Both the position numbers and the translations under genes were made by a program. A stretch of 64,000 nt of DNA from Oerskovia merdavium (lineage in GTDB: Bacteria > Actinomycetota > Actinomycetes > Actinomycetales > Cellulomonadaceae), in contig NZ_JACSQF010000003.1 in NCBI RefSeq assembly GCF_014836755.1, positions 109,106 to 173,105 on the forward strand, given 5' to 3'. Shown piece after piece: positions 1 through 10,589 of the stretch. Numbering within the stretch: position 1 is the first letter of the stretch; each line of letters starts with the position of its first letter. The notes under the pieces are model-generated. The model did no database searches and was not told the DNA's origin. It saw nothing but the letters and a program-made list of their open reading frames with translations.

Positions 1-33
<33 letters not shown>

Positions 34-57
34 TCGTGCTTCCGTGCGAGGGGTGCC

Positions 58-810
58 TCAGCGCGGGGCCGTGCCCTCCGTCGGGGGTGTGGCGGGAGGC
101 GTGTCGGTACCGGTCGGCGGGACGCCCGGGCTCTTGGGCTCGACGACCGGCGGGACCTGGGTCGTGGGGACGCCCGGGCTCTTGGGCTCCTCGACAGGAG
201 CCGCGTGGGCCGAGGTGCGGGTGGGCGGCGTGACCGGCGGGGTCGTGGGTGCCGGCGTCGTCGGGGCCGGCGTCATGGGAGCGGCCGGGGCGGCGTGCGC
301 GGGCGTGTGGGTCGGCGGTGCGGCCGACGAGAGCCCGCCGCCCGAGGTGTAGCCGGCCGGCGTCTCGACCGCGACCGCCGGACCGCTCGCGATCCTGCGG
401 AGCGCGATCCCGATGAGGATGAACATGATGCCGAGACCGATCACGAGGGCCGCGACGCCGAACGCGACGACCGACGTGAAGAGCGAGGCGCGCAGGAACG
501 AGGCGTTCATGACCGTGGCGCGGCGCTCGTCGTCCTGCGGGAGCTCGGCGTAGGTCTGGCCGTCGCTCATCTCGAGCGCGTGCTTGTTGATGACCTCGGC
601 CTGCGCGTAGGCGGAGAACGGCCCGCTGACGTGGGCCCCCGCGAGGAACGACGCGTCGTCGGACACCGTGATGTCCTCGGCCGACAGCTGCGAGGACACG
701 ACGCCCCACGTGACGCCACCCGCGATGATCATGACGATTCCCGCGATGACGCTGAGGAGTCCGATGACTCCTACGCCCTTCGCGGGCCGAACCGTGACAG
801 TGCTGGACAT
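58..810 (-). CDS. Two-TM membrane protein with Pro/Thr/Ala-rich C-terminal tail
   Basis: This is a 250-residue protein of unknown function. A hydrophobic segment at about residues 13-38 and a second at about 110-138 flank a roughly 70-residue loop that is probably extracytoplasmic. The last ~100 residues are low-complexity Pro/Ala/Thr-rich and contain the motif PKSPGVP twice. The ATG at 810 is preceded by a strong purine-rich ribosome site (GGGGAGGGA). It diverges from the glycosyltransferase gene across a 139-nt spacer. Similar actinobacterial proteins are often carried as hypothetical membrane proteins; I can assign no reaction. The tail looks like a disordered, possibly surface-exposed stalk (inference). 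Confidence 0.7.
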   Translation of the reverse strand: MSSTVTVRPAKGVGVIGLLSVIAGIVMIIAGGVTWGVVSSQLSAEDITVSDDASFLAGAHVSGPFSAYAQAEVINKHALEMSDGQTYAELPQDDERRATVMNASFLRASLFTSVVAFGVAALVIGLGIMFILIGIALRRIASGPAVAVETPAGYTSGGGLSSAAPPTHTPAHAAPAAPMTPAPTTPAPTTPPVTPPTRTSAHAAPVEEPKSPGVPTTQVPPVVEPKSPGVPPTGTDTPPATPPTEGTAPR

Positions 811-949
811 TGCGGTATCCCTCCCCGAGCCGGATCTTTGGTGTCAACGTAGCGACGTTTCGTCGTTTCCGCCGGACGAAAGGTCTGTTCGACGTCGAAA
901 CGGCGCACGCGCGGGCAGGTCGGACACCGCGTGATGGGAGAATCCGGGG

Positions 950-2098
950 GTGAGGATCACCCATGTGACGGACTGCTACCTGCCGCTGCTCGGCGGCATC
1001 GAGACCCAGGTGAGCCGTCTCGCGGCCCAGCAGGCCGCGACGGGCCACGTCGTCGAGGTGATCACCACGACGCCCGCGGCGCGCGGCGAGCACGGGGTGA
1101 GCACCGAGGTGCACGACGGCGTCACGATCCACCGCGTCGCGGCCCGGGTCCCCGGTGGCTACCCCGTGCACCCCCGTGCCGCGCACCACGTGACGCGCAT
1201 CCTGCGGGACGCGCGGCCCGACGTCGTGCACCTGCACATGGGCGTCCTGACGCCGTCCGTGCAGGCGTCGCTGAAGCCCGTCGCGCGCCTCGGCCTGCCC
1301 GCGGTCCTGACCGTGCACAGCGTGTGGGGGTCGGCCGAGAGGTGGTTCGCCGCGCTCGACCGCGTCACGCACTGGTCGCGCCTCCCGATCCTGCTCTCGG
1401 CCGTGAGCGAGCTGACCGCGGCGCCGCTGCGGCGCATCGCGGGACGCGGCGTGCCCGTCGAGATCCTGCACAACGGGCTGGACCTCGACGAGTGGGCCGT
1501 GCCGCGCGTCGAGCGCGACGCGCGGGGCGAGGGCAAGGCCGTGCACGTCGTCGCCGCGACCCGGTTCGCGCCACGCAAGCGGGTGCTCCCCCTGCTCGAG
1601 TCGATCCGGCAGGCCGTCGAGCGTCTCCCCCACGACGCCCTGTTCGCGACGATCGCGGGCGAGGGCCCCGAGCTCGACGCGGCCCGGCGCTTCGTCAAGG
1701 AGCACGGGCTGTCCTCGACGGTCAGCCTCCCGGGACGGCTCGGGGCGCACGAGCTCAAGCGGCTCTACTCGCGCGCCGACGTGTTCCTGGCACCGGCCGT
1801 CCAGGAGTCCTTCGGGATCGCGGCGCTCGAAGCGCAGGCCGCGGGGCTCGCGGTGGTGACGCGCGCGGAGTCCGGGGTGGCCGAGCGCCTGACGGACGGG
1901 GTCGACGGGCTGCTCGCCGCCGACGACGCCGAGATGACCGAGCAGATCGTGCGGCTCGTGACGCAGGACGGCCTGCTCGACCGGATCGTCGCGCACAACC
2001 GCGAGGTCCGGCCGTCGAGCGGGTGGCCCAGCGTGCTCGCGGACGTCGAGAAGGCCTACGAGAAGGCGGCGGCGTACCGCGAGGAGCGGCGCGGCTGA
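950..2098 (+). CDS. Glycosyltransferase family 4 (GT-B fold)
   Basis: A 382-residue enzyme that probably transfers a sugar from a nucleotide-sugar donor to a lipid or polysaccharide acceptor at the cytoplasmic face of the membrane. The N-terminal acceptor domain has the GGIE loop (residues 15-18) typical of GT4 enzymes. The C-terminal donor domain carries the EX7E motif at Glu286 and Glu294 inside ESFGIAALE. Length is normal for the family. The GTG start lies 6 nt after GAGAAT (938-943), so translation may be leaderless. Acceptor and product cannot be read from sequence; mannosyl- or glucosyltransferase in glycolipid synthesis are possibilities only. Confidence 0.85.
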   Translation: MRITHVTDCYLPLLGGIETQVSRLAAQQAATGHVVEVITTTPAARGEHGVSTEVHDGVTIHRVAARVPGGYPVHPRAAHHVTRILRDARPDVVHLHMGVLTPSVQASLKPVARLGLPAVLTVHSVWGSAERWFAALDRVTHWSRLPILLSAVSELTAAPLRRIAGRGVPVEILHNGLDLDEWAVPRVERDARGEGKAVHVVAATRFAPRKRVLPLLESIRQAVERLPHDALFATIAGEGPELDAARRFVKEHGLSSTVSLPGRLGAHELKRLYSRADVFLAPAVQESFGIAALEAQAAGLAVVTRAESGVAERLTDGVDGLLAADDAEMTEQIVRLVTQDGLLDRIVAHNREVRPSSGWPSVLADVEKAYEKAAAYREERRG

Positions 2099-2190
2099 CC
2101 CGCCGGTACGCCGGACCGGTCCCCAGGCGCTCCCCCGTCGGCCTGCGTTCCCGGCCCGGGGACGGGCCCGGGGACGGGACCAGGAACGCC

Positions 2191-2234
2191 GAAGGGCCGG
2201 TCCCCGCAGATCGCTCTGCGGGGGCCGGCCCTTC
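2191..2234. terminator. Bidirectional terminator hairpin between glycosyltransferase and guaA
   Basis: A 20-bp stem (2191-2210 with 2215-2234, one G-T wobble) closes a 4-nt loop. It lies between two convergent genes and could stop both. There is no long T tract, as is common in GC-rich actinobacteria. Confidence 0.8.
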
Positions 2235-2250
2235 GCGGCTCAGCGGGAGG

Positions 2251-3837
2251 TCACTCCCACTCGATGGTGCCCGGCGGCTTGCTCGTCACGTCGAGCACGA
2301 CGCGGTTGACGTCCTTGACCTCGTTCGTGATGCGCGTCGAGATGGTCGCGAGCACGTCGTACGGCAGGCGCGTCCAGTCCGCGGTCATGGCGTCCTCGGA
2401 GGACACGGGGCGCAGCACGATCGGGTGACCGTAGGTGCGGCCGTCGCCCTGGACGCCGACCGAGCGGACGTCGGCCAGGAGCACCACGGGGCACTGCCAG
2501 ATCTCGTCGTCCAGCCCCGCCTTGGTGAGCTCCTCGCGCGCGATCGCGTCCGCTGCGCGCAGGATCTCCAGGCGCTCGGCCGTGACCTCGCCGACGATGC
2601 GGATACCGAGCCCGGGACCGGGGAAGGGCTGACGGGCCACGATGACCTCGGGCACGCCGAGCTCGCGGCCCACGGCGCGGACCTCGTCCTTGAACAGGGC
2701 CCGCAGCGGCTCGACGAGCGAGAACTGCAGGTCGTCGGGCAGGCCGCCCACGTTGTGGTGGCTCTTGATGTTCGCGGTGCCCTCGCCGCCGCCGGACTCG
2801 ACGACGTCCGGGTACAGGGTGCCCTGCACGAGGAACTTGACCTCGGTGTCGTCGGAGTCGTGCTCCCGGCTCTCCCCGACGATGTCACGCGCAGCCTGCT
2901 CGAACGCGCGGATGAACTCGCGGCCGATGATCTTGCGCTTGGTCTCCGGGTCCGAGTGGCCCGCGAGCGCCGCGAGGAAGCGCTGCTTCTCGTCCATGAC
3001 GACGAGCTTGACGCCCGTGGCCGCGACGAAGTCGCGCTCGACCTGCTCGACCTCGCCCGCGCGCAGCAGGCCGTGGTCGACGAACACGCACGTGAGCTGG
3101 TCGCCCACGGCCTGCTGGACGAGGGCTGCTGCCACCGACGAGTCGACGCCTCCGGACAGGCCACAGATGACGCGCGCGTCGCCGACCTGCTCACGGATGA
3201 GCGCGACCTGCTCGGCGATGACGTTGCCGGGGGTCCAGTCGGGGGCGAGGCCCGCGCCCTCGTACAGGAAGCGTTCGAGCACGGCCTGGCCGTGCGCGGA
3301 GTGCTTCACCTCGGGGTGCCACTGCACGCCGTACAGGCGCCGGCTGGTGTCCTCGAAGGCCGCGACCGGGGAGCCGGACGACGTCGCGAGGACCTCGAAG
3401 CCCTCGGGCGCCGCGTGCACGGAGTCGCCGTGGCTCATCCACGTGGTCTGGTGGTCGGGGGTCTCGGCGAGCAGGACGCCCGCGGAGCACACCTCGACCT
3501 CGGTGCCGCCGTACTCGCTGAGGCCGGTCTGCGCGACCTTGCCGCCGAGCGCCTGGGCCATGGCCTGGAAGCCGTAGCAGATGCCGAGGACGGGCACGCC
3601 GGCCTCAAACAGCGCGGGGTCCACGAACGGGGCGCCCTGGGCGTACACGGACGACGGACCGCCGGACAGGATGATCGCTGCCGGGTCCTTGGCGAGCATC
3701 TGCTCGACGGTGAAGGTGTGAGGGACGATCTCCGAGTACACCTTGGCCTCACGCACGCGACGCGCGATCAGCTGGGCGTACTGTGCGCCGAAGTCGACGA
3801 CCAATACGGGCCGGGGGGCTGAGGGGGTGGGTGTCAC
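2251..3837 (-). CDS. guaA: GMP synthase (glutamine-hydrolysing)
   Basis: Converts XMP, glutamine and ATP to GMP, the last step of guanine nucleotide synthesis in the cytosol. The 528-residue protein has an N-terminal class I glutamine amidotransferase domain with Cys87 in GICYG and His174/Glu176 in WHPEVKH. An ATP pyrophosphatase domain follows with the PP-loop SGGVDSS at 228-234, then the C-terminal dimerisation domain. I chose the GTG at 3837 over upstream codons because TATCCT lies 6 nt before it (plus-strand 3844-3849), giving a leaderless mRNA. Its pathway partner guaB is about 30 kb away in the same orientation. Confidence 0.97.
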   Translation of the reverse strand: MTPTPSAPRPVLVVDFGAQYAQLIARRVREAKVYSEIVPHTFTVEQMLAKDPAAIILSGGPSSVYAQGAPFVDPALFEAGVPVLGICYGFQAMAQALGGKVAQTGLSEYGGTEVEVCSAGVLLAETPDHQTTWMSHGDSVHAAPEGFEVLATSSGSPVAAFEDTSRRLYGVQWHPEVKHSAHGQAVLERFLYEGAGLAPDWTPGNVIAEQVALIREQVGDARVICGLSGGVDSSVAAALVQQAVGDQLTCVFVDHGLLRAGEVEQVERDFVAATGVKLVVMDEKQRFLAALAGHSDPETKRKIIGREFIRAFEQAARDIVGESREHDSDDTEVKFLVQGTLYPDVVESGGGEGTANIKSHHNVGGLPDDLQFSLVEPLRALFKDEVRAVGRELGVPEVIVARQPFPGPGLGIRIVGEVTAERLEILRAADAIAREELTKAGLDDEIWQCPVVLLADVRSVGVQGDGRTYGHPIVLRPVSSEDAMTADWTRLPYDVLATISTRITNEVKDVNRVVLDVTSKPPGTIEWE

Positions 3838-3905
3838 CACCCCAGGATAGTTGGCCCCCGGGCCCGTCACGTCATCCGTCCACCCAGGGCGGGCGGGGCC
3901 TGCGC

Positions 3906-4472
3906 TCAGGAGGACGCGAACGTGATCTCGACGCGCCGGTTCAGCGCCCGCCCGCCCGGGCTGTCCTGGCCGCCGACCGTGTTGTCCGCCACGGGTTCCC
4001 TGCTGCCGTACCCGGTGACCGTCAGCACCAGGTCCGGGCGCGCCGCGCGCAGGAGCGCGGCGACCGCATCCGCGCGCTGCTGCGACAACGGGTCGTTGAC
4101 GGTGTCGTCCCCCACGGAGTCGGTGTGACCGTCGACGGCCACGTCGGCTCCCTGAGGGATGGTCGCGACCAGGTCCGTGACCGCTGCGGCGGCCTGGGGC
4201 GACAGGTCTGCGGACGCGAAGGCGAAGAGCAGGTCGGACGTGAGGACCATCACGGTCTCGCCCTCCTCCTCGCGGACGGTCTCGAGGCCCGTCGTCGCGT
4301 CGTCGGGCCGCAGGTCGAACGTCGCGTCGGCGCTCATCTGCTCCGTCACCACGAGGTCGGGGACCGGCTCGGGCGAGACCGCCGCCGTGCTGGGCGACGT
4401 CGTGCCGAGGAGTCCGACCGTCACGGCCCCGACGACGGCCGTTCCGCGGAGGGTCTCTCGCAGGGTGCTCAC
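3906..4472 (-). CDS. OmpA-C domain exported protein
   Basis: A 188-residue protein with a hydrophobic N-terminal segment ending near TSPSTAA, consistent with a signal peptide. The C-terminal half is an OmpA/MotB-like peptidoglycan-binding domain: it contains [11 protein letters not shown] and an LSQQRADAV helix, the usual diaminopimelate-contacting region. It ends with [11 protein letters not shown], also typical. In a Gram-positive cell such proteins probably anchor to the cell wall rather than to an outer membrane. The GTG start is only 4 nt after the stop of the upstream lipoprotein gene, so the two are cotranscribed and likely act together. Confidence 0.85.
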   Translation of the reverse strand: MSTLRETLRGTAVVGAVTVGLLGTTSPSTAAVSPEPVPDLVVTEQMSADATFDLRPDDATTGLETVREEEGETVMVLTSDLLFAFASADLSPQAAAAVTDLVATIPQGADVAVDGHTDSVGDDTVNDPLSQQRADAVAALLRAARPDLVLTVTGYGSREPVADNTVGGQDSPGGRALNRRVEITFASS

Positions 4473-4476
4473 GGCC

Positions 4477-5139
4477 CTACTTCCCGTCGTCGACGACGAC
4501 GGGGGTGATCCCGCTGAACGCCGGCCACCCGTCGGAGACGAGGATGTCGAGCGGCCCGGGGTCGCCCTGCGGCGAGGGCAGGAGCGCCCAGGCCTCGATC
4601 GTCGAGCCGTTGGTCAGGCCTGCACCGCTGGACGCGCTCGGCGAGACGAGCGCGGAGAGCTCGCAGGCCTGGACGTCGAGCGCGGCGCCCTTCCAGGCCC
4701 CCTTGGTGCAGAAGGGCTTGTAGATCTTGAGGTTCGTGCTGTCCGTCACGGTCGGCACGTGTCGTGCGCCGAGGTCGGAGAACGACGCGCGCTCTCCGGC
4801 CCCCTTGTCAGGGTTGTCCCAGCGAAGGGCCCAGCGCACGGTCATGGTCCTGCCCGTCACCTCGACCGAGCGCAGCGTCATGGTGATCGTGCCGCCGGGG
4901 GCCTCTCCGGACCCCGCGGTCGCGTCGAACGTCTGCTCGGCGAGCGACGCCGTCGTGATCGAGGCTTCGCCGGCCGCCTGCTCCTGGTCGCCGTCCGCCG
5001 CGGGGGACGAGGCCGTCGTCCCCTCCGTGCCACCGCCCGGCGACGGCTCGGCGCCGGCGCCAGCACCGGTGCAGCCCGCGAGCACGAGCAGGGTGAGCGA
5101 GAACAGGGCGGCCACGAGGGGCCCACGCGTGCGGGTCAT
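4477..5139 (-). CDS. Putative lipoprotein upstream of the OmpA-domain gene
   Basis: A 220-residue secreted protein. The N-terminus has an arginine pair, a hydrophobic stretch and the lipobox LAGC (Cys at about residue 22), so it should be lipidated and tethered to the outer face of the membrane. A Gly/Ser/Thr-rich linker (about residues 25-55) leads into a beta-rich domain of unknown family with at least two cysteines that could pair. I chose ATG 5139 because the signal peptide begins there; the longer reading frame upstream is out of context. Function unknown; it forms a two-gene unit with the OmpA-domain protein. Confidence 0.75.
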   Translation of the reverse strand: MTRTRGPLVAALFSLTLLVLAGCTGAGAGAEPSPGGGTEGTTASSPAADGDQEQAAGEASITTASLAEQTFDATAGSGEAPGGTITMTLRSVEVTGRTMTVRWALRWDNPDKGAGERASFSDLGARHVPTVTDSTNLKIYKPFCTKGAWKGAALDVQACELSALVSPSASSGAGLTNGSTIEAWALLPSPQGDPGPLDILVSDGWPAFSGITPVVVDDGK

Positions 5140-5293
5140 GGTTCTCCGGGTCTGAGGATCGAGGACGGGAGCGTCCTGCGCTCGGCGGCGAGCACTCTGC
5201 AGCCCAGACCCTCCCACAGCGGCCCGGCGGCGGGAAGACCTTCCGTCCTCTGAGACCGCCCGGGGGACGGGGACCTGTCCCTCTGGGGCCCGG

Positions 5294-6037
5294 TCAGGCG
5301 GGCAGCCGCTCGCGCAGCTCGCGTGCGGCCTGCTCCGGGTCGGCGGCCTCGGTGAGGGCGCGGACGACGACGATCCGCTCGGCGCCCGCGTCGAGCACCT
5401 CGTCGAGACGCGCGGCGTCGATGCCCCCGATCGCGAACCACGGCGTCGTCGGCCGGGTCGCCGCGACCTGTCGCAGGAGGTCGAGCCCGACGGCGTCGCG
5501 CCCCGGCTTGGTCGGCGTGGACCAGAGCGGCCCGACGCAGAAGTAGTCGACCGACGGGTCGGCCTCGGCGGCCGCGGCCTGGGTGAGCGAGTGCGTCGAT
5601 CGCCCCAGCAGCGGACCCGCGCCCAGGAGCGACCGGACCGCGGGGACCGGGAGGTCGCCCTGGCCCGTGTGCACGACCGGCGCACCGGTGAGCAGCGCGA
5701 CGTCGGCACGGTCGTTGACGGCCCACAGCGCACCGTGCTGGGTCGCGACGCGCGCGACCGTCTCCTGGAGCTCGAGCTCGCGCGCGACGTCCAGCGTCTT
5801 GTCGCGGAGCTGGACCACGTCGACCCCGCCCGCGAGCGCCGCGTGCAGGAAGTCCTCGAGGTCGCCGCGCTCCTCGCGCGCGTCGGTGCACAGGTACAGG
5901 CGGGCGGCGCCCAGGCGCTCGACGGCGGCCTCGCGGGCTGCGAGGGTCCTCGCGTCGAGGCCCTCGGGCGCGTCGGAGCGGTGGCGGGGTGCGGAGCGTC
6001 GGCGGCGGCCGGGGTCGCCGGTCGGGAGGGTGGTCAC
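5294..6037 (-). CDS. thiE: Thiamine phosphate synthase
   Basis: Joins HMP-pyrophosphate and thiazole phosphate to form thiamine monophosphate in the cytosol. The 247-residue TIM-barrel protein shows family motifs in order: [34 protein letters not shown], the phosphate-binding loop [11 protein letters not shown], and AIGGI. The GTG at 6037 is preceded by TATCCT at 6-nt spacing (plus-strand 6044-6049), so the mRNA is probably leaderless and cannot carry the TPP riboswitch found 100 nt away on the other strand. The N-terminal ~35 residues are Arg/Pro-rich and poorly conserved. It diverges from thiO-thiS-thiG, which make the thiazole half. Confidence 0.93.
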   Translation of the reverse strand: MTTLPTGDPGRRRRSAPRHRSDAPEGLDARTLAAREAAVERLGAARLYLCTDAREERGDLEDFLHAALAGGVDVVQLRDKTLDVARELELQETVARVATQHGALWAVNDRADVALLTGAPVVHTGQGDLPVPAVRSLLGAGPLLGRSTHSLTQAAAAEADPSVDYFCVGPLWSTPTKPGRDAVGLDLLRQVAATRPTTPWFAIGGIDAARLDEVLDAGAERIVVVRALTEAADPEQAARELRERLPA

Positions 6038-6136
6038 GGCGCCAGGATAGGCACGGCCGGGGCCGGGTCGCCCGGGCTGCGCAGCCTCCGGGCACGCCCG
6101 GAGGGTGGACGGGACGCGTTGTAGGGTGGCCGCGAA

Positions 6137-6214
6137 GCACGGGAGCCCCGCACGGGGCTGAGAGGGCGAGAGCCGACCGTCGAACCTGATCTGGGTCATG
6201 CCAGCGAAGGGAGC
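6137..6214 (+). promoter_or_regulatory. TPP riboswitch (THI element) before thiO
   Basis: The conserved TPP-aptamer blocks are present: GGGGCTGAGAGGG for P2/P3 and GAACCTGATCTGGGTCATGCC followed by AGCGAAGGGAG for P4/P5 and the closing helix. It ends about 7 nt before the thiO ATG, and the closing GGGAG overlaps the expected ribosome site. TPP binding would therefore most simply hide the start region (inference from position). Confidence 0.93.
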
Positions 6215-6220
6215 GAGCGC

Positions 6221-7518
6221 ATGAGCGCAGCCCTGCCACACCCTGCCCTGCCTGCGCGCCCACCGGGGCGCGACGGAGGCCTTGGGCGCGCGGCGCCATC
6301 GGGCCTGCCCCACGACCACCTGCCCGACGGCGCCGCGGACGTCCTCGTCGTGGGCGGCGGCATCGTGGGGCTCACCGCGGCCTGGCGGGCCTCGCGCGCG
6401 GGCCTGCGCGTGACCGTCCTGGACCCTTCCCCCGGAGACGGCGCGACGCACGCCGCAGCCGGGATGCTGGCGCCCGTGACCGAGGCCGACTTCGGCGAGG
6501 AGGCCGCGCTGCGTCTGGGCTCCGACTCCGCGGCGCGCTGGCCCGTGTTCGCGGCCGAGCTCGAGGCGGACTCGGGGCTGAGCGTGGGTCTGCGGACGAC
6601 CGGGACCCTCACGCTGGCCTACGACGGCGACGACCTCGCGCTCGGGCGCCGCGTGCGCGCGCTGCAGGAGGCGTGGGGCCTCGACTCGACCGAGATCTCG
6701 GTCGCGGCCGCACGCGACCTGGAGCCCCTGGTCGGGCCGCGCGTGGCCGGGGCGTTCTGGGCCCCGGGTGACCACCAGGTCGATCCCCGCGCGGTGCACC
6801 GGGCCCTGACCGCGGCCCTGGGACGGGACCCGCGTGCCGCCGTCGTGCACCGGCGGGCCGTCCGGCTGCTGCGCTCCCCCGGGCTCGGCGCTCCCGTGAC
6901 CGGTGCCCTCGACGACGCGGGCCACGAGCACCGTGCGGGGACCGTGGTCCTCGCGGCCGGGGCCGACTCGGGCGCCCTGCTCACGGGCGTCCCCGAGGTG
7001 TGCGTCCCGACCCGCCCGGTGAAGGGGCAGACGCTGCGGCTCGACGCCCCGCCGTGGTTCACGCTCGACCACGTGGTGCGGGGGATCGTGCAGGGACGTC
7101 CGGTGTACGTCGTACCGCGTACGCCCGGACCCGACGGGCACCGCGAGGTCGTCGTCGGTGCGACGAGCGAGGAGCACCCCGACGACCGGCGCGCGACCGC
7201 GGGCGGCGTCTTCGCCCTCCTGCGCGACGCGCGCGCCCTGCTGCCCGGGCTCGACGAGGCGGCCCTCGTCGAGGTCACGCCGCGCGTGCGCCCCGGGACC
7301 CCGGACAACCTGCCTCTCCTGGGGCCCACCACCGTGCCCGGCCTGGTCCTCGCGACGGGCCACTACCGCAACGGGGTGCTGCTCGCGCCGGTCACGGGGG
7401 CCGCGGTCGACGCGGTCCTGGCCGGGGAACCCCTGCCGCCCACGGTCGCCGCGATCGACCCCCTGCGCTTCTCGCCCGCCCCCTCGTCCGTTCCCACGAA
7501 CCGTCCCGGAGGACCCTG

Positions 7519-7519
<1 letters not shown>
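6221..7519 (+). CDS. thiO: Glycine oxidase of thiazole synthesis
   Basis: An FAD-dependent D-amino-acid-oxidase-family enzyme that oxidises glycine to the imine (dehydroglycine) used by ThiG. The 432-residue protein has the dinucleotide-binding GGGIVG at residues 45-50, an Ala/Gly-rich AAAGMLAP flavin contact, and a C-terminal [11 protein letters not shown] segment typical of ThiO. The first ~38 residues are a Pro-rich extension. It is the first gene after the TPP riboswitch. Its TGA overlaps the thiS ATG by one base (TGATG), so translation is coupled. Use of ThiO rather than ThiH implies an oxygen-dependent route. Confidence 0.93.
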
Positions 7520-8662
<1,143 letters not shown>

Positions 8663-8669
8663 CCGATGC

Positions 8670-8741
8670 GCCGAGGTAGAGGATTCTCGTCGAGGTAGAG
8701 GGCGCTGGCCCTCTACCTCGACGGCAGGCCTCTACCTCGGC
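8670..8741. repeat. Nested inverted repeat between thiG and moeZ (probable bidirectional terminator)
   Basis: Inner perfect 16-bp stem at 8688-8703/8708-8723 with a 4-nt loop. An outer 13-bp pair at 8670-8682/8729-8741 surrounds it. The word CGAGGTAGAG occurs twice on each strand, so alternative pairings are possible. It sits exactly between two convergent operons. Confidence 0.85.
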
Positions 8742-8747
8742 AGAGGA

Positions 8748-10085
8748 TCAGTACGTCGGGCGCCCCGGCTCGACGTCCCGCACCCACGCCAGGATCCCGC
8801 CCTCGACGTTGCGCGCGTCGACGCCCGCGGCCCGTGCGAGGCTCGCGACGCGGTCGGAGCGGCCTCCGACCTTGCACAGCACCGCGACGGTCCGGTCCCG
8901 CGGCAGGTCCGCGAGCGCCGCCCCGGCGCCCGGTCCCGCGTAGATCCCGCTCGGCACCACGCGGGCGCTGTCGATCCCCACGATCTGCGTCTCCCAGTCC
9001 TCGCGCACGTCGAGCAGCAGCAGGTCGTCGGTGGGGTCGGCGAGGCGCGCGGCGAGCTCGCGGGCCGTCAGGCTCGTCGGGGACTCAGCCCCCACGCGGA
9101 GCGCGTGCCCAGCGGTGGTCGGCTCCCCCGGCACCCTGGCGAGGTCGATGGCGAGGCGACCCTCCGCCGTCGGGCCGGAGAAGAGGTCGCCGGCGACCGG
9201 CGGGCCGCCCGTGACGCCCGCCGCGGTCGCGGGGGTGGCGGACGGGCCCAGCCCGCAGAACGCCTCGTAGGCGTGGTCCCCGGCCAGCAGCCCGGTGACG
9301 GGCACGCGCTGCGGGTCGGCGCGGACCGTGAGGTGGCGCCACGTGAGCTCGAGCGAGTCGTAGACCGCGAGGCGTCCCAGGAGCGTGCGTCCGGCACCCG
9401 TGACGAGCTTGACCGCCTCGGTCGCCATGACCGAGCCGATCGTCCCGCACATGGCACCGAGGACTCCGCCCGTCGCGCAGTCGGGGACCGTGCCGGGCGG
9501 CGGTGGCTCGGGGAACACGTCGCGGTAGACCACACCCTCGCCACCGGGGGGTGTCGCCCAGAAGACGCTCACCTGGCCCTGGAACCGGAAGATCGAGCCC
9601 CACACGCACGGGATGCCCGCGATCTCCGCGGCGTCCCCCACGAGGTAGCGGGTCGCGAAGTTGTCGGTCCCGTCGAGGACCAGGTCGTAGCCGGCCAGGA
9701 CGTCCAGGACGTTGTCCGCGTCGAGTCGCTGCTCGTGCAGGCGGACGGTCACGTGCGGGTTGACCTCGGCGATCGCGTCCCGAGCCGAGGCGACCTTGGG
9801 CCGTCCCACGTCCGAGCCGCCGTGGATCACCTGGCGCTGGAGGTTGGAGACCTCGACGCGGTCGTCGTCGACGATCCCGAGCGTGCCGACGCCTGCCGCC
9901 GCGAGGTAGAGCAGCGCGGGGCTGCCCAGCCCGCCCGCACCCACGACCAGGACGCGCGCGGCGCGCAGCCGTTGCTGGCCCTCGATCCCGATGCCCGGCA
10001 GCGCGAGGTGCCGCGAGTACCGGGCGAGCTCCTCAGGGCCGAGCGGCTCGGTCGAGGGCGCGACCAGCGGCGGCAGCGAGGTCAT
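8748..10085 (-). CDS. moeZ: MoeZ/ThiF-type adenylyltransferase with C-terminal rhodanese domain
   Basis: A 445-residue E1-like enzyme that adenylates, then sulfurates, the C-terminal Gly-Gly of ubiquitin-fold sulfur carriers (MoaD, ThiS, CysO types). The ThiF/MoeB domain has GAGGLGSP at 49-56, the DDDRVEVSNLQRQ strand and DGTDNFATR. The C-terminal rhodanese domain has its sulfur-carrying Cys404 in CKVGGRSDR. The two CxxC zinc pairs of E. coli MoeB are absent, as I recall for mycobacterial MoeZ. The ATG overlaps the DUF3817 stop (ATGA), and the gene faces thiG, so supply of sulfur to ThiS is a sensible but inferred role. Confidence 0.9.
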   Translation of the reverse strand: MTSLPPLVAPSTEPLGPEELARYSRHLALPGIGIEGQQRLRAARVLVVGAGGLGSPALLYLAAAGVGTLGIVDDDRVEVSNLQRQVIHGGSDVGRPKVASARDAIAEVNPHVTVRLHEQRLDADNVLDVLAGYDLVLDGTDNFATRYLVGDAAEIAGIPCVWGSIFRFQGQVSVFWATPPGGEGVVYRDVFPEPPPPGTVPDCATGGVLGAMCGTIGSVMATEAVKLVTGAGRTLLGRLAVYDSLELTWRHLTVRADPQRVPVTGLLAGDHAYEAFCGLGPSATPATAAGVTGGPPVAGDLFSGPTAEGRLAIDLARVPGEPTTAGHALRVGAESPTSLTARELAARLADPTDDLLLLDVREDWETQIVGIDSARVVPSGIYAGPGAGAALADLPRDRTVAVLCKVGGRSDRVASLARAAGVDARNVEGGILAWVRDVEPGRPTY

Positions 10086-10519
10086 CGTGCGTACTGCTCC
10101 ACGAGGGCGTCGAGCTTGGCCTCGGCCTCGCGGTGGACCTTCTTCTCCAGGATGAAGGACATGACCGGCACGACACCGGCGAACACCATGCTGGTCAGTC
10201 GGCCCCAGCTCCAGCGCATCTTGGACCACAGGTCGAGGACCGTGACGAGGTAGACCACGTAGACCCACCCGTGCGCGAACGGGATCCAGCCGACGAAGCG
10301 CATCACGCCGTCGACGTCGACGAACGCGCCCACGCCGTACTTGACGATCATCTCGACGCACAGGATCAGGAGCATCACACCGGTGATGAGGGCCATCACG
10401 CGGTAGCGGGCGAGCGCGCCGCGGGCCTTGCGGACCGCACGGTCGACGACGTCCTGCGTGGGGGCCTGCGCCACGGCGTCGGAGGTCTGCTGCGTGCCGG
10501 CGGGGTCGGGCGTGGTCAT
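10082..10519 (-). CDS. DUF3817 integral membrane protein
   Basis: A 145-residue membrane protein. After a polar N-terminus (about 35 residues) come three hydrophobic segments, at about 42-60, 76-95 and 108-123. The conserved-looking features WIPFAHGWVYVVYLVT and WGR match the DUF3817 family as I know it, for which no activity is established. It precedes moeZ with a 4-nt ATGA overlap, so both are made from one message; whether that reflects a shared pathway or chance is unclear. A ribosome site AAGGAAA sits upstream of the ATG. Confidence 0.85.
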   Translation of the reverse strand: MTTPDPAGTQQTSDAVAQAPTQDVVDRAVRKARGALARYRVMALITGVMLLILCVEMIVKYGVGAFVDVDGVMRFVGWIPFAHGWVYVVYLVTVLDLWSKMRWSWGRLTSMVFAGVVPVMSFILEKKVHREAEAKLDALVEQYAR

Positions 10520-10589
10520 GGGAAGGTTTCCTTACGCTGTGCGAAAATCCGTGGCTCGGTGTCGGTGGCCACACCTAATGTTAGTGACC

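Noticed and set aside
931-3822. A 963-codon plus-strand open frame across the glycosyltransferase and guaA
   Set aside because: Arg/Ala/Gly-rich translation with no domain; it overlaps two well-supported genes and arises from high GC in the other frames.
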